Position numbers and translations under genes: made by a program. Below are positions 1 to 7,751 of a stretch of DNA of 21,825 nt, in pieces. Positions within the stretch are counted from its first letter, which is position 1. Every line of letters starts with the position of its first letter. Origin of the DNA: Clostridia bacterium (lineage in GTDB: Bacteria > Bacillota > Clostridia > Christensenellales > CAG-138). The notes beneath the pieces were generated by a model. It had not been told where the DNA came from, searched no databases, and saw only the letters and a program-made list of their open reading frames with translations. The stretch spans positions 1-21,825 of the forward strand of contig JAEDJH010000021.1 of NCBI GenBank assembly GCA_016296415.1. The letters are read 5' to 3'.

Positions 1-8
1 ACACGCTT

Positions 9-46
9 TTATAAAGAAGCAGGCGCCGGTGGTTCACAGCGCCCGC
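9..46 (-). terminator. Probable intrinsic terminator after mrp
   Basis: Read on the minus strand, an 8-bp GC-rich stem (arms at 39-46 and 19-26, one G-T wobble) begins nine bases after the mrp stop codon. Inside it a GTG/CAC pair can extend the stem. A moderate T-rich run (TTCTTTAT) follows at positions 18-11. The T tract is imperfect, so efficiency is uncertain, and the window edge hides what lies beyond. Confidence 0.5.
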
Positions 47-54
47 AATTTTCT

Positions 55-897
55 TTATTCCTGCGTTTTATCGGTATCGTTTTCCTCAAGTCTGTCGCAT
101 ATTCGGTCAAGCCAGTCGCCGCTGAACAGCTCTATAAGTCCCCTGTCGCACATGGAGGCAAGCTGATTCATAATGGGCAGCTTCGCCACATTTTCGATCC
201 CGTACCTTTCGGCAACCTCCTCTATATGGCTCTCGCCGTATATGGAATGGCGCTTTTTGCAGTCGGGACACTCAAAATACGACATATTCTCCACAAGCCC
301 GAGCACGGGGATATTCATCATATTCGCCATTTTGACCGCCTTTTCCACGATCATGGAAACAAGCTCCTGCGGCGAGGTTACAACGATTATGCCCTGTACG
401 GGGAGCGATTGGAACACCGTCAGCGGAACGTCGCCCGTTCCCGGAGGCATATCGACAAACATAAAGTCAACGTCGTTCCAGATAACGTCCGTCCAGAACT
501 GCTTTACCATACCGGCAATGACAGGACCTCTCCATACCACGGGATCGGTATCGTTTTCAAGCAGCAGATTTGTTGACATTATCTGTATGCCCGTTTTACT
601 GAGATTCGGATACAGGCCATCCTCGCTTCCCATAGCTTTTCCCGTTATTCCAAACAGCTTTGGGATGGACGGACCCGTAATATCGGCGTCCAATACCGCC
701 GCCTTGTATCCTCGCCTTTGCATGGCAACCGCCAAAAGCGAGGTAACAAGCGATTTTCCAACGCCGCCCTTGCCGCTTACAACGGCATATACCTTCTTTA
801 CCCTTGCCATCGGATGCAGGTCTGCGGCAAAGTTCGGTTTTTCCCTCGAGCTGCAGTTTGCGCTGCAGGTTTCGCAATTATGAGTACATTCTTCCAT
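55..897 (-). CDS. mrp: Mrp/NBP35-family P-loop ATPase, Fe-S cluster carrier
   Basis: A 280-residue cytosolic P-loop NTPase of the Mrp/NBP35 branch of the ParA/MinD superfamily. The family binds a labile 4Fe-4S cluster at a dimer interface and passes it to apo-proteins. Visible motifs are a deviant Walker A (KGGVGKS, residues 43-49), the acidic DADITGPS stretch (70-77), VDMPPGTGD (148-156) and the cluster-ligand CPDC (210-213). The N-terminus carries four more cysteines (4, 8, 11, 15), a short extension I recall from clostridial Mrp proteins and reminiscent of the extra cluster site of NBP35. Length is normal. The ATG at 897 has an AAAGGA site nine bases upstream. The gene lies 55 bases after a small cysteine-rich gene but also has its own near-consensus promoter. 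Family assignment is firm; the client proteins are unknown. Confidence 0.95.
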   Translation of the reverse strand: MEECTHNCETCSANCSSREKPNFAADLHPMARVKKVYAVVSGKGGVGKSLVTSLLAVAMQRRGYKAAVLDADITGPSIPKLFGITGKAMGSEDGLYPNLSKTGIQIMSTNLLLENDTDPVVWRGPVIAGMVKQFWTDVIWNDVDFMFVDMPPGTGDVPLTVFQSLPVQGIIVVTSPQELVSMIVEKAVKMANMMNIPVLGLVENMSYFECPDCKKRHSIYGESHIEEVAERYGIENVAKLPIMNQLASMCDRGLIELFSGDWLDRICDRLEENDTDKTQE

Positions 898-928
898 CTG
901 TCATCGTCCTTTCGATTATCATGCTTCG

Positions 929-956
929 ATTATAATCCCCAAAAAAATATTGTCAA
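929..956 (-). promoter_or_regulatory. Consensus sigma-A promoter for mrp
   Basis: On the minus strand a perfect -35 (TTGACA, 956-951) and a perfect -10 (TATAAT, 934-929) are separated by 16 bases. Transcription would start near 922, giving a leader of about 25 bases that holds the mrp ribosome site. The -35 box overlaps the stop codon (955-953) of the upstream cysteine-rich gene, so mrp can be transcribed alone. Confidence 0.75.
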
Positions 957-1222
957 TCCCGCTTTGCAAGCTCCGCCACCTTCGGAAACATTTTCATAAT
1001 GTAGGCATAGCCGCCCTCGCTGTGAGGGATAAGGCAATTGCTGCAATCCTTTATGCCTCCGTCGATATAGACGAAATTTCCGCCGCACCTGTCCCCGAGC
1101 GCATACAGTGGGCAATAGCAAAACAGGCAGTTGAAGTCCTCCGGCTTCTCCGTTTCGTGGCACGGAAAAAACTCGCACTTTGAGTGATTGATAAACATAT
1201 AATTCGGTCGTTTCGGTTCCAT
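953..1222 (-). CDS. Small cysteine-rich protein (PF04071-type domain)
   Basis: An 89-residue protein with eight cysteines (16, 21, 32, 35, 37, 46, 60, 63) and conserved-looking blocks NHSKCEFFPCH, NCLFCYCPLY and IKDCSNCLIPH. This matches what I know of the 'cysteine-rich small domain' family (PF04071), which is mostly uncharacterised, sometimes lies near cobalamin genes and presumably binds metal or a cluster. I place the start at the ATG at 1222, where GGAG sits a few bases upstream and the family block begins almost at once. An in-frame ATG at 1264 would add 14 basic residues, but lies only about nine bases after the predicted transcription start. It is followed on the same strand by the Fe-S carrier mrp. 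A metal or Fe-S link is inferred from that neighbour only. Confidence 0.8.
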   Translation of the reverse strand: MEPKRPNYMFINHSKCEFFPCHETEKPEDFNCLFCYCPLYALGDRCGGNFVYIDGGIKDCSNCLIPHSEGGYAYIMKMFPKVAELAKRD

Positions 1223-1279
1223 TCTTCTCCGTTTCCGTGTGCTTTGGCTATTTTTATTCCGCACAGCACCTTTATGTTA

Positions 1280-1309
1280 ATTATAACCCGGCGGACACAT
1301 ACAATGCAA
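1280..1309 (-). promoter_or_regulatory. Promoter for the small cysteine-rich gene
   Basis: On the minus strand a TATAAT box (1285-1280) lies 18 bases downstream of TTGCAT (1309-1304). The predicted start near 1273 leaves a leader of about 50 bases before the chosen ATG at 1222. It is divergent from the moxR promoter about 90 bases away. Confidence 0.6.
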
Positions 1310-1395
1310 GCGTAAAGCCGTTCCCCGACTACGTCTTAATGCAGCCAATCCCTGACGCCCGAACAACAATAAAACAAAACGGGCGGTCTTTCCAC

Positions 1396-1424
1396 TTGAC
1401 AGCATTCGGCAAAAGGACTACCAT
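1396..1424 (+). promoter_or_regulatory. Promoter for the moxR operon
   Basis: A perfect TTGACA (1396-1401) is followed after 17 bases by TACCAT (1419-1424, four of six consensus bases). An AGGAGG ribosome site lies at 1446-1451, 11 bases before the ATG at 1463. The leader would be about 30 bases. Confidence 0.6.
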
Positions 1425-1462
1425 TTAATATTATGTAACCGGCATAGGAGGAATTAAAAAAT

Positions 1463-2407
1463 ATGAATGTGAACGCTTTCGTTGAATATCGAAACAAAGT
1501 GGTTGAAAACTGTTCAAAGGTTATACTCGGCAAAGATGACGTCATAGAGCTCGTCCTGGCGTGTTTCGTATGCTCGGGCAACGTTTTGCTCGAGGACCTG
1601 CCCGGTACGGGTAAGACGATGCTTCTAAGATCGTTTGCAAAGACGATAGGCGGCGATTTCAAACGCATACAGTTCACCCCAGACCTTCTCCCCGCAGACC
1701 TTACGGGAATTAACTTCTACAACCGCAAAACGGGCGAATTCGAGTTCAGACAGGGCCCGCTGTTTTCAAATATAATACTTGCCGACGAGATCAACCGTGC
1801 TACGCCGAGGACTCAATCGAGCCTCCTTGAGGCGATGGAGGAGCGTCAGATAACCGTTGACGGCGTAACGACAAAGCTCAGTGAGCCCTTCATGGTCATG
1901 GCAACGCAGAACCCCATCGAGTCCTACGGCACCTTCCCCCTCCCCGAGGCGCAGGTTGACCGCTTTTTCATGCGTCTTTCGCTCGGCTATATGACGAGGG
2001 AGCAGGAGATCGAGGTAATTTCACGTCCGTCCACAGCAAAGATAGTCGATGAGCTTGAAACGGTCGTTTCCCGTGAGGAGACAGAGTATGTGCGAAGCAA
2101 TTTCCACGAGGTCACCATCTGTGACGACGTTAAAAACTACATTATGAACATAATCAATGCCACCAGGCTTGATACAAGGCTCTCTTCCGGCGTTTCCACA
2201 AGGGGCGGCATTGCGCTTTATAAGGCTTCGCAGGTCATTGCGGCGTTCAACGGCCGTGACTTTGTGCTTCCCGAGGATGTCAAGTACGTTGCACCGCACG
2301 TGCTCGGTCACAGGATAACCATCGTCGGCGGCGTAAGGCCCAAGGACATAAGCAAGCGCATAACGGAGATAATCGACTCCGTTCCCGTACCGACGGAAGT
2401 GATGTAA
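1463..2407 (+). CDS. moxR: MoxR-family AAA+ ATPase
   Basis: A 314-residue AAA+ ATPase of the MoxR class, normal in length. It shows Walker A EDLPGTGKT (44-52), Walker B IILADEINR (104-112), the block RTQSSLLEAMEERQ (116-129), sensor 1 ATQNP (147-151) and the family block GTFPLPEAQVDRF (156-168). MoxR proteins are chaperone-like motors that usually work with a von Willebrand-type or DUF58 partner to remodel or insert metal into a target complex. Here the DUF58 gene follows directly: the TAA stop touches its ATG, which suggests coupled translation. The gene heads a four-gene operon with its own promoter. Family is certain; the substrate is not known, though the two downstream membrane proteins are the obvious candidates. 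Confidence 0.95.
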   Translation: MNVNAFVEYRNKVVENCSKVILGKDDVIELVLACFVCSGNVLLEDLPGTGKTMLLRSFAKTIGGDFKRIQFTPDLLPADLTGINFYNRKTGEFEFRQGPLFSNIILADEINRATPRTQSSLLEAMEERQITVDGVTTKLSEPFMVMATQNPIESYGTFPLPEAQVDRFFMRLSLGYMTREQEIEVISRPSTAKIVDELETVVSREETEYVRSNFHEVTICDDVKNYIMNIINATRLDTRLSSGVSTRGGIALYKASQVIAAFNGRDFVLPEDVKYVAPHVLGHRITIVGGVRPKDISKRITEIIDSVPVPTEVM

Positions 2408-3592
2408 ATGTTAGTAGTTGTTGTATCTGTCATAATACTTGCGATAATACTCGAGATTATCTCGTACAAATTCGCTGTTGATGGGATCCAATATCAGATA
2501 ACGCCCTCCAAAACTCCGGTCGAACCGAACGAAACGCTCGATCTTGTAACCGTACTCGAAAACCGTTCAAGGCTGCCCAAAACATTTGTAGAGGTATGCG
2601 AAACGGTGCCGGATACGCTTAAACTCTCCAAGGGCACCGCCTCCACGCTCTCCGATACCGGCAGGGAATATTCCGATGCCCAAAGCGAAACCGCCGCAGA
2701 CAAGCTCGTAAGCAGCTTGGGACAGGGTGAGGACGAGATTTCGGTAAAGCGTCAGGACAGCACGATAAAAAGCACCCTCTACCTCCTGCCGAAACAGCGG
2801 CTTGAGCGAAGAACCTCTATCAGCTTTGAAAAAAGAGGCAGATATCTTTTCAGAGGCAGTACGGTTTCCTGCGGAGATTTTCTCGGTTTTAAACAAAAGA
2901 CGAAGGAATTTAAGTTCTTCAAGGAGGTCATCGTAACGCCTACCCGTGCCGAAAGCATAGAGCTTGATAAGCTTCTTGGCGGCTTTATGGGCGATATTTC
3001 CGTCAGGCGCTTTCTGCATGAGGACCCCGTCCTGACGATCGGATTCCATGAATACACCGGCACCGAGCCGATGAAAAACATTTCCTGGATACGAAGCGCA
3101 AAGTCCGATGACGAGCTGTACGTGAAAAGCTTTGACCATACCATCGAGCCATGCGCCACCGTCATTTTGAACGTGGAGATTCAGCGCACCAAGAGAGGCA
3201 GGCAGTCCAGCGACGATGCGGTCATGATGATCGAAAAATGCTATTCCGTCGCAAGAACCGTTTGCGAGCTAATGGATTCAAAGGGCATAAAGTACAGCTT
3301 CATCACCAATGCAAGGGCTGTGGGCTCGGAGAAGATCTGGCCCGATGCGGTTGACGGCATGGGGCAAAACCATCTCAATGCAATTCTCGAGGGTTTGGGA
3401 CGTGCCACCCACGTTGCGGAGGAGTCATTTGCGGCGTCGCTGTCAAAGGCCGCCGCCCACGCACAGCAGGGACGTTCACACATAATCATCACTCCGCAGA
3501 TCACCCCTGCGCAGATGCCCGCCGTTGAGCGTCTTAAGCTCCTGTCAGGCACGGAGGTCGCCGTAATAGAAACCTGCAGCCTCGAGATTTAA
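2408..3592 (+). CDS. DUF58 domain protein, MoxR partner
   Basis: A 394-residue protein with an N-terminal membrane helix (about residues 1-19), then a beta-rich region, then a DUF58 core. The core signature is at about 213-242, where HEYTGTEPMKNISWIRSAK and LYVKSFD correspond to the family pattern of a charged turn, I-x-W and a later V-x-x-F/Y. DUF58 proteins carry a vWA-like fold and are nearly always encoded beside MoxR. Most have two N-terminal helices; only one is clear here. Residues about 75-125 form a polar, serine- and acid-rich insertion that looks flexible. The ATG abuts the moxR stop codon and has no strong ribosome site of its own, so translational coupling is likely. It probably bridges the MoxR motor to membrane targets, an inference from family and context. 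Confidence 0.88.
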   Translation: MLVVVVSVIILAIILEIISYKFAVDGIQYQITPSKTPVEPNETLDLVTVLENRSRLPKTFVEVCETVPDTLKLSKGTASTLSDTGREYSDAQSETAADKLVSSLGQGEDEISVKRQDSTIKSTLYLLPKQRLERRTSISFEKRGRYLFRGSTVSCGDFLGFKQKTKEFKFFKEVIVTPTRAESIELDKLLGGFMGDISVRRFLHEDPVLTIGFHEYTGTEPMKNISWIRSAKSDDELYVKSFDHTIEPCATVILNVEIQRTKRGRQSSDDAVMMIEKCYSVARTVCELMDSKGIKYSFITNARAVGSEKIWPDAVDGMGQNHLNAILEGLGRATHVAEESFAASLSKAAAHAQQGRSHIIITPQITPAQMPAVERLKLLSGTEVAVIETCSLEI

Positions 3593-3607
3593 GAAAGGAG
3601 AGCGTTT

Positions 3608-4909
3608 ATGATATCCATAGTGCTGCTTGACTGCATGTTCTACCTTTCGATATTCTTCATCGTGGGCGGATATGTTGCCTCCCTTTTCGGGAAGCTGACC
3701 TCCCCCATGCTGCACTCCTTTTTCATATACGCTTTTTCGGGACTTTTATGCTATAAGCTCGGCCGCATAAGCGGCAAGCCGCAGCTTCGTTTTTTGGCAC
3801 TCATACCTGTTGCTTTCTGCATAGTTTTCTTCACCGAATGGAGCAACGGGACAATGCTTGCCGCCGACATTATTTGTGTAATACCTGCGACCGTTTTCCT
3901 GTTTTTGAGAATAAAAAAGCAGGACTACGTTGCAAATTATCATGACCAACGCACATTTACAACGAGAGCTGTCGTGGTGTTGACGCTCATCTGCTTGGTG
4001 TCGCAGTTCATCCCCGGCTCTCTTACCGCCGATGAGCTCACATGGCCGTACTACCTCGTGATGCTCGTAAGCGGAATATGCCTTTTGAGGGCGCTCAGGC
4101 AGTCCGAGAAGGTCGCCGATACCGTTCGCTATCAGCTGCTGAACATCTCAATAGCACTCGTGACCTGCGTGCTCGGCTTTTTCGGAAGCACCCTGCTCCG
4201 GCTGATACTTACGCCCATGAAAAAGCTGTTTTCCGTGCTGCTTGACGATTGCGGCGAGTCCGTAAAGGAAATGCTCGGCAATATTGCGGATATTCGCCGA
4301 CCTGCACAAAGCGGCAATCAGCAGACACAGCCTACGCCCGACAGCAATGATGCGCAAGCCGTAATGCCCGGCGACTCCGAAAGCCTGTATCAGGAAAAGG
4401 ACTTTGGCACCTACGGCGGCGAACTGTCCCCATTTATGCTGATACTGCTTTCGCTGGCGGTATTCGCAACAGTGGGAATAATACTGTTTATATTTACAAG
4501 ACGCCGAAGCAGGGAAGCAAACGGCGACTTGACCGCCGAAACAAGGAGTACCATAGACGATACCGGCTCTGCAGGCGCAGGCGTGGTCTCGGGACTGCTT
4601 TCAAGGATATTCAAGGGCTTTTCCATGAGCAACGAGAGCAAGGTTCGGCAGTTTTTCAAGCAGACTGTGCTTTTGGCATTCCCTGACACCACTCAGCTCA
4701 AAAACACCATGACAAGCTCCGATATGGCGCATTACTGCGTAATCTCCCGCTTGGATGCGGACGCCGTTTTGGAGCTTCACACGCTCTACATAGCCGCACG
4801 CTACGGACACGGCTGCAGTGCTGCCCAAACAAGGCGTGCAAAGGAGCTGTATGCGCTTATCCGCAAGGATTACAGACGTATGCAGCAAAGCAAGGTCATG
4901 CCGCTATAA
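3608..4909 (+). CDS. TgpA-like membrane protein without transglutaminase core, copy 1
   Basis: A 433-residue membrane protein. About seven hydrophobic helices fill residues 3-200. A polar loop follows (about 203-273, rich in Q, P, D, S), then a last helix (about 274-296) ending in a basic stop (TRRRSR). The cytoplasmic tail has a DUF4129-like end at 345-423, with KVRQFFKQTV and LHTLYIAARYG. This is the order seen in TgpA-type proteins (membrane bundle, outer transglutaminase, helix, DUF4129), but the outer segment is only about 70 residues and shows no Cys-His-Asp transglutaminase motif. It starts at ATG with an AAAGGAG site seven bases upstream, 15 bases after the DUF58 gene. The next gene is its paralogue. 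Function unknown; I infer it is a non-enzymatic membrane client or scaffold of the MoxR-DUF58 pair. Confidence 0.8.
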   Translation: MISIVLLDCMFYLSIFFIVGGYVASLFGKLTSPMLHSFFIYAFSGLLCYKLGRISGKPQLRFLALIPVAFCIVFFTEWSNGTMLAADIICVIPATVFLFLRIKKQDYVANYHDQRTFTTRAVVVLTLICLVSQFIPGSLTADELTWPYYLVMLVSGICLLRALRQSEKVADTVRYQLLNISIALVTCVLGFFGSTLLRLILTPMKKLFSVLLDDCGESVKEMLGNIADIRRPAQSGNQQTQPTPDSNDAQAVMPGDSESLYQEKDFGTYGGELSPFMLILLSLAVFATVGIILFIFTRRRSREANGDLTAETRSTIDDTGSAGAGVVSGLLSRIFKGFSMSNESKVRQFFKQTVLLAFPDTTQLKNTMTSSDMAHYCVISRLDADAVLELHTLYIAARYGHGCSAAQTRRAKELYALIRKDYRRMQQSKVMPL

Positions 4910-4926
4910 CCGAAACGGCGGCAGAC

Positions 4927-4932
4927 AGGAGG
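4927..4932 (+). promoter_or_regulatory. Ribosome site that fixes a TTG start
   Basis: A perfect AGGAGG lies seven bases before the TTG at 4940. No in-frame ATG occurs before residue 18, inside the first membrane helix. The TTG also aligns the protein with residue 1 of its upstream paralogue. The TTG start is therefore well supported. Confidence 0.8.
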
Positions 4933-4939
4933 TTGCAAA

Positions 4940-6268
4940 TTGACACTCATAGTAATTTCAAGGCTTATTTCACAGTTTTCGCTCTATTTTATGCTGAGCG
5001 GCTATATAGCCTCGGTGGCGTTTGAGCTTAAATCGCCCCCGTTCATTCCGTTTTTAATAACCGTGGCCATCGCTTACGGCTGCTACGTCCTTCGCTCCAA
5101 GACCGGCAAAAAGCTGCTGAGTCTGCTTCCCCTGCTCGGACTCGGGCTGTGCTTTGGGTTGTTTGTACACTACGGCTATTCCGACGATTATTGGATAGGC
5201 GATCTGTTCTGCCTTGTTCCGCCGTCGGTAATACTTATCAGCACGGTGCTTCGCAACAACTTCGTTTCCTCTCAGGGCGTATTCAGAAGCTTTTTTGTAA
5301 AGGCATTCATAATCGCAACGGTGCTTTGCATCGCCTCGATCCTGTATCCCGGCAGTCTGTATGCAGAGCAGCTTACCCTCCCGTTTATGCTCACGCTGCT
5401 CCTGTCCGGCATATTGCTTATGCGTACACTGAGGCAGGATCCCTCGGTATATCTCAAGCGCAGATATCAAATCGTAAACGGAATAATCGTCGCCGCAGGC
5501 TGTACGTTCGGCCTTATTCTCAGCACATTTCTCACAACGCTGCTAAACATACTCGGTGTGACGGGCAATGCGTTTACGGATCTGATTTCCGTCGATCTGC
5601 ACGATCGCTACGTAACGTATAATAACCTCAAAAACCCGAAATACCAAAAGCCTGAGCGCACCGAAAGCATAATCGAGTATTTCGAGCATTATAACCAATG
5701 GGAGCTTGATGAAGAATGGTTGAGCAGCCTTGGAATAAAGGAGCCGAGCCTGTTCATCAGAAAAACCTTTGAGGATGACGATCCCACGCCAAAATGGCTC
5801 ATTATACTCGTTGCCGCAGCAATCATCATAACCCTCGGCGCAATAGTGTTCGTGCGACGGTCGAGGCTGAAGCGCCGCAGGCAGCTGCCCGCATGGGAAA
5901 AAACCTCTGCGGACGAAGCCGCCCATGCGCCCACGACCGACCTTCGCTCCATCCTTTTCCCCACCAATGAGCAAAAGGTCAGGCGTTATTTCAAGAAAAT
6001 CGTTTCCTGCCTTACAAACGACGGTGTATTCGTATCCCCGGCGTGGACCAGCACGGAGATGTTCAATGCACTTATCAATAACGGCTATGACCCTGCAAGC
6101 AGCAAGAAGCTGCACAGGCTTTACATCAAGGCACGCTACGATCTGCAGGCCGTGATCGGCGACGATGATGTAAAGGCCGCAAGAGAGCTTTACATCAGGC
6201 TCAGGCGCCGCAAAGCAAAGAACGTCACCAAAGCCGATGCCCCATACGTCTCGCCAACAAACGCATAG
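4940..6268 (+). CDS. TgpA-like membrane protein without transglutaminase core, copy 2
   Basis: A 442-residue paralogue of the preceding protein, with matching landmarks at nearly identical positions: GYIAS at 21-25 (GYVAS in copy 1), PGSL at 137-140, LLSGILLMRTLRQ at 153-165, KVRRYFKKIV at 346-355 and LHRLYIKARY at 391-400. It has about seven N-terminal helices, an acidic aromatic outer loop (about 215-284), a last helix (285-305) followed by a strongly basic stretch, and a DUF4129-like tail. The outer loop differs completely from copy 1 (Y, E, W and N rather than Q, P and S), so the two have diverged there. Translation starts at TTG with a perfect ribosome site. A terminator follows 20 bases after the stop. 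No transglutaminase triad is visible. Function unknown; a heteromeric complex with copy 1 is plausible. Confidence 0.8.
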   Translation: MTLIVISRLISQFSLYFMLSGYIASVAFELKSPPFIPFLITVAIAYGCYVLRSKTGKKLLSLLPLLGLGLCFGLFVHYGYSDDYWIGDLFCLVPPSVILISTVLRNNFVSSQGVFRSFFVKAFIIATVLCIASILYPGSLYAEQLTLPFMLTLLLSGILLMRTLRQDPSVYLKRRYQIVNGIIVAAGCTFGLILSTFLTTLLNILGVTGNAFTDLISVDLHDRYVTYNNLKNPKYQKPERTESIIEYFEHYNQWELDEEWLSSLGIKEPSLFIRKTFEDDDPTPKWLIILVAAAIIITLGAIVFVRRSRLKRRRQLPAWEKTSADEAAHAPTTDLRSILFPTNEQKVRRYFKKIVSCLTNDGVFVSPAWTSTEMFNALINNGYDPASSKKLHRLYIKARYDLQAVIGDDDVKAARELYIRLRRRKAKNVTKADAPYVSPTNA

Positions 6269-6288
6269 CGTACAGTAACAATAAAACT

Positions 6289-6321
6289 CGGGAGAAGCCG
6301 CTTTTGCTCCTCCCGTTTTTA
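6289..6321. terminator. Bidirectional intrinsic terminator
   Basis: A 10-bp stem with one mismatch (arms 6289-6298 and 6306-6315, seven-base loop) is followed by TTTTT on the plus strand. On the minus strand it is followed by TTTTATTG (6286-6279). It sits between the convergent ends of the moxR operon and the exporter gene and can serve both. Confidence 0.8.
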
Positions 6322-6328
6322 TTATGCT

Positions 6329-7597
6329 TTATTCTGCTTTTTTAGTCTTTTCTACGGCTCGCCTTCTCTTATACTCGCCCCACATTCTGAATCCCGTGGA
6401 TACAAACAGCACTCCCACCGCCATTGCGCCGGAGATCGCCGCCGTCGCCAGCCCTTTGCTCCACGCCTCTGCGCCTTGATTTGCGGCGATGAAATTCATC
6501 GTGTAGTATATGCCGGCACCCGGTATAAGCGGAACAAGTGCCGCCATGAGGTATGATGTCGCAGGGTGCTTGCGTATTCTCGCCACAATTTCAGCATAAA
6601 ATGCACTTATTCCGGCAGCAATGAAGTAGCTCGCCGGTTCGGGCAGACCGAGGCGTATGCAGGTGCTGCATACAAAGCTGGCGATCACACTTCCGAACAT
6701 ACAATGTATAAGACCTTTGCCGTGGGTGTTTATCATAAGGCTGTAGCCGAGCGATCCAATCATACCCGCAGCACATTCAACCGCCAAGCCATGCTCCACA
6801 AGGTTTTCGCTTCCCGGTATCGCTCCCCACAGGTGTCTTGTCAGGCTGATCGCCGTACCCGTTCCGACAACGAGTGCAACGGCGATTATCAGCACCTGAA
6901 CGAGTCGGTTTACACCCGACATCGTGTCTCCGTAAATTATGTCACGCAGGCTGTTTGTGAGCAAAAACCCGGGAACAAGCATCATCATAGTACCGATCGA
7001 CGCAACGTCCGCATTGTCGCATATTCCGATTGCGGCAAGTCCGTAGGCGCTGAAAGCGATAATGAATCCGCCCGCAAACGTCTTAAAAAACGTATTTGCA
7101 TTCAAAAAACCCATGAGGCGCATGAAAAATCCGGTTGCAACACCGCAAATACCTGCGCTCAGCGCATCCATTATGGTCCCCTTGAAGAATATGGCAAATC
7201 CTGCGGCAAGAATAAAGTCGGCAAGATAGTAGATAAAAAGGTTATACGTGCGAACGGAGGCATCCGTTTCCGCAAGCAGTTTTTTCGCCTCCCGTATAGG
7301 AGGAGTTTCTCTGCACAGCCTTCTGCACAGTGCGCTGTAGCGTTCTATGCCATCTATGGAGGTGTCGCTGTTCTGTATCCTGCGGATCTTCGTATATACC
7401 TGCCCATCGTCGGTTTCAAGGCTGCCAAAAATACTTCCGGGTATAACAAAGGCATCCACTTTTTCAACACCGTATGCCCCAACGGTGCGAACTATCGTTT
7501 CCTCCACACGGTATGTTTCCGCACCGCTTTTCTGCAAACGAGCCGCAAGCGACACGGTAAGCTCCAAAAGCTCCTCATAGTTCACGGAAGTATCCAT
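6329..7597 (-). CDS. Threonine/serine exporter, fused ThrE/YjjP-YjjB type
   Basis: A 422-residue inner-membrane protein joining the two halves of the ThrE family. The N-terminal part (about 7-250) has a soluble region (7-110) with the family block GAETYRVEETI, then about five helices ending in LVPGFLLTNSLRD and GDTMSG. The C-terminal part (about 270-402) has about five helices with LVPLIPGAGIYYTM. Corynebacterium ThrE exports threonine and serine; in E. coli the halves are separate proteins, YjjP and YjjB, linked to succinate export. The substrate here cannot be told from sequence. The ATG at 7597 has GAGGAG eight bases upstream. It has its own promoter and ends at the shared terminator, so it is a single-gene unit. 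Confidence 0.9.
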   Translation of the reverse strand: MDTSVNYEELLELTVSLAARLQKSGAETYRVEETIVRTVGAYGVEKVDAFVIPGSIFGSLETDDGQVYTKIRRIQNSDTSIDGIERYSALCRRLCRETPPIREAKKLLAETDASVRTYNLFIYYLADFILAAGFAIFFKGTIMDALSAGICGVATGFFMRLMGFLNANTFFKTFAGGFIIAFSAYGLAAIGICDNADVASIGTMMMLVPGFLLTNSLRDIIYGDTMSGVNRLVQVLIIAVALVVGTGTAISLTRHLWGAIPGSENLVEHGLAVECAAGMIGSLGYSLMINTHGKGLIHCMFGSVIASFVCSTCIRLGLPEPASYFIAAGISAFYAEIVARIRKHPATSYLMAALVPLIPGAGIYYTMNFIAANQGAEAWSKGLATAAISGAMAVGVLFVSTGFRMWGEYKRRRAVEKTKKAE

Positions 7598-7628
7598 TAC
7601 AGCCTCTCCTCAATAAATGTTGGTATGC

Positions 7629-7657
7629 AGTATAGCACCGAAAAGCATAAAAATCAA
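7629..7657 (-). promoter_or_regulatory. Promoter for the ThrE-type exporter
   Basis: On the minus strand TTGATT (7657-7652) and TATACT (7634-7629) are 17 bases apart, with TGC just before the -10 (extended -10). The leader would be about 25 bases. Confidence 0.7.
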
Positions 7658-7689
7658 GCATTCCGCCATCAGCCAAGTAATTGCTCTCG

Positions 7690-7724
7690 AATAAATAAAC
7701 CGCCCGTGACAACACCACAGGCGG
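7690..7724 (-). terminator. Terminator after the lipoprotein gene
   Basis: On the minus strand a nine-position stem with one mismatch (CCGCC/GGCGG core, 7724-7700) precedes TTTATTTATT (7699-7690). It lies 28 bases after the lipoprotein stop codon and separates this operon from the exporter promoter. Confidence 0.75.
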
Positions 7725-7751
7725 AGCATTTACTTGCAAAGCATTCCTGCC

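Noticed and set aside
1356..1385. A 6-bp inverted repeat (CGCCCG/CGGGCG) with an 18-base loop in the divergent region
   Set aside because: The stem is short and the loop long, and no T run follows. It could be an operator, but nothing else supports this.
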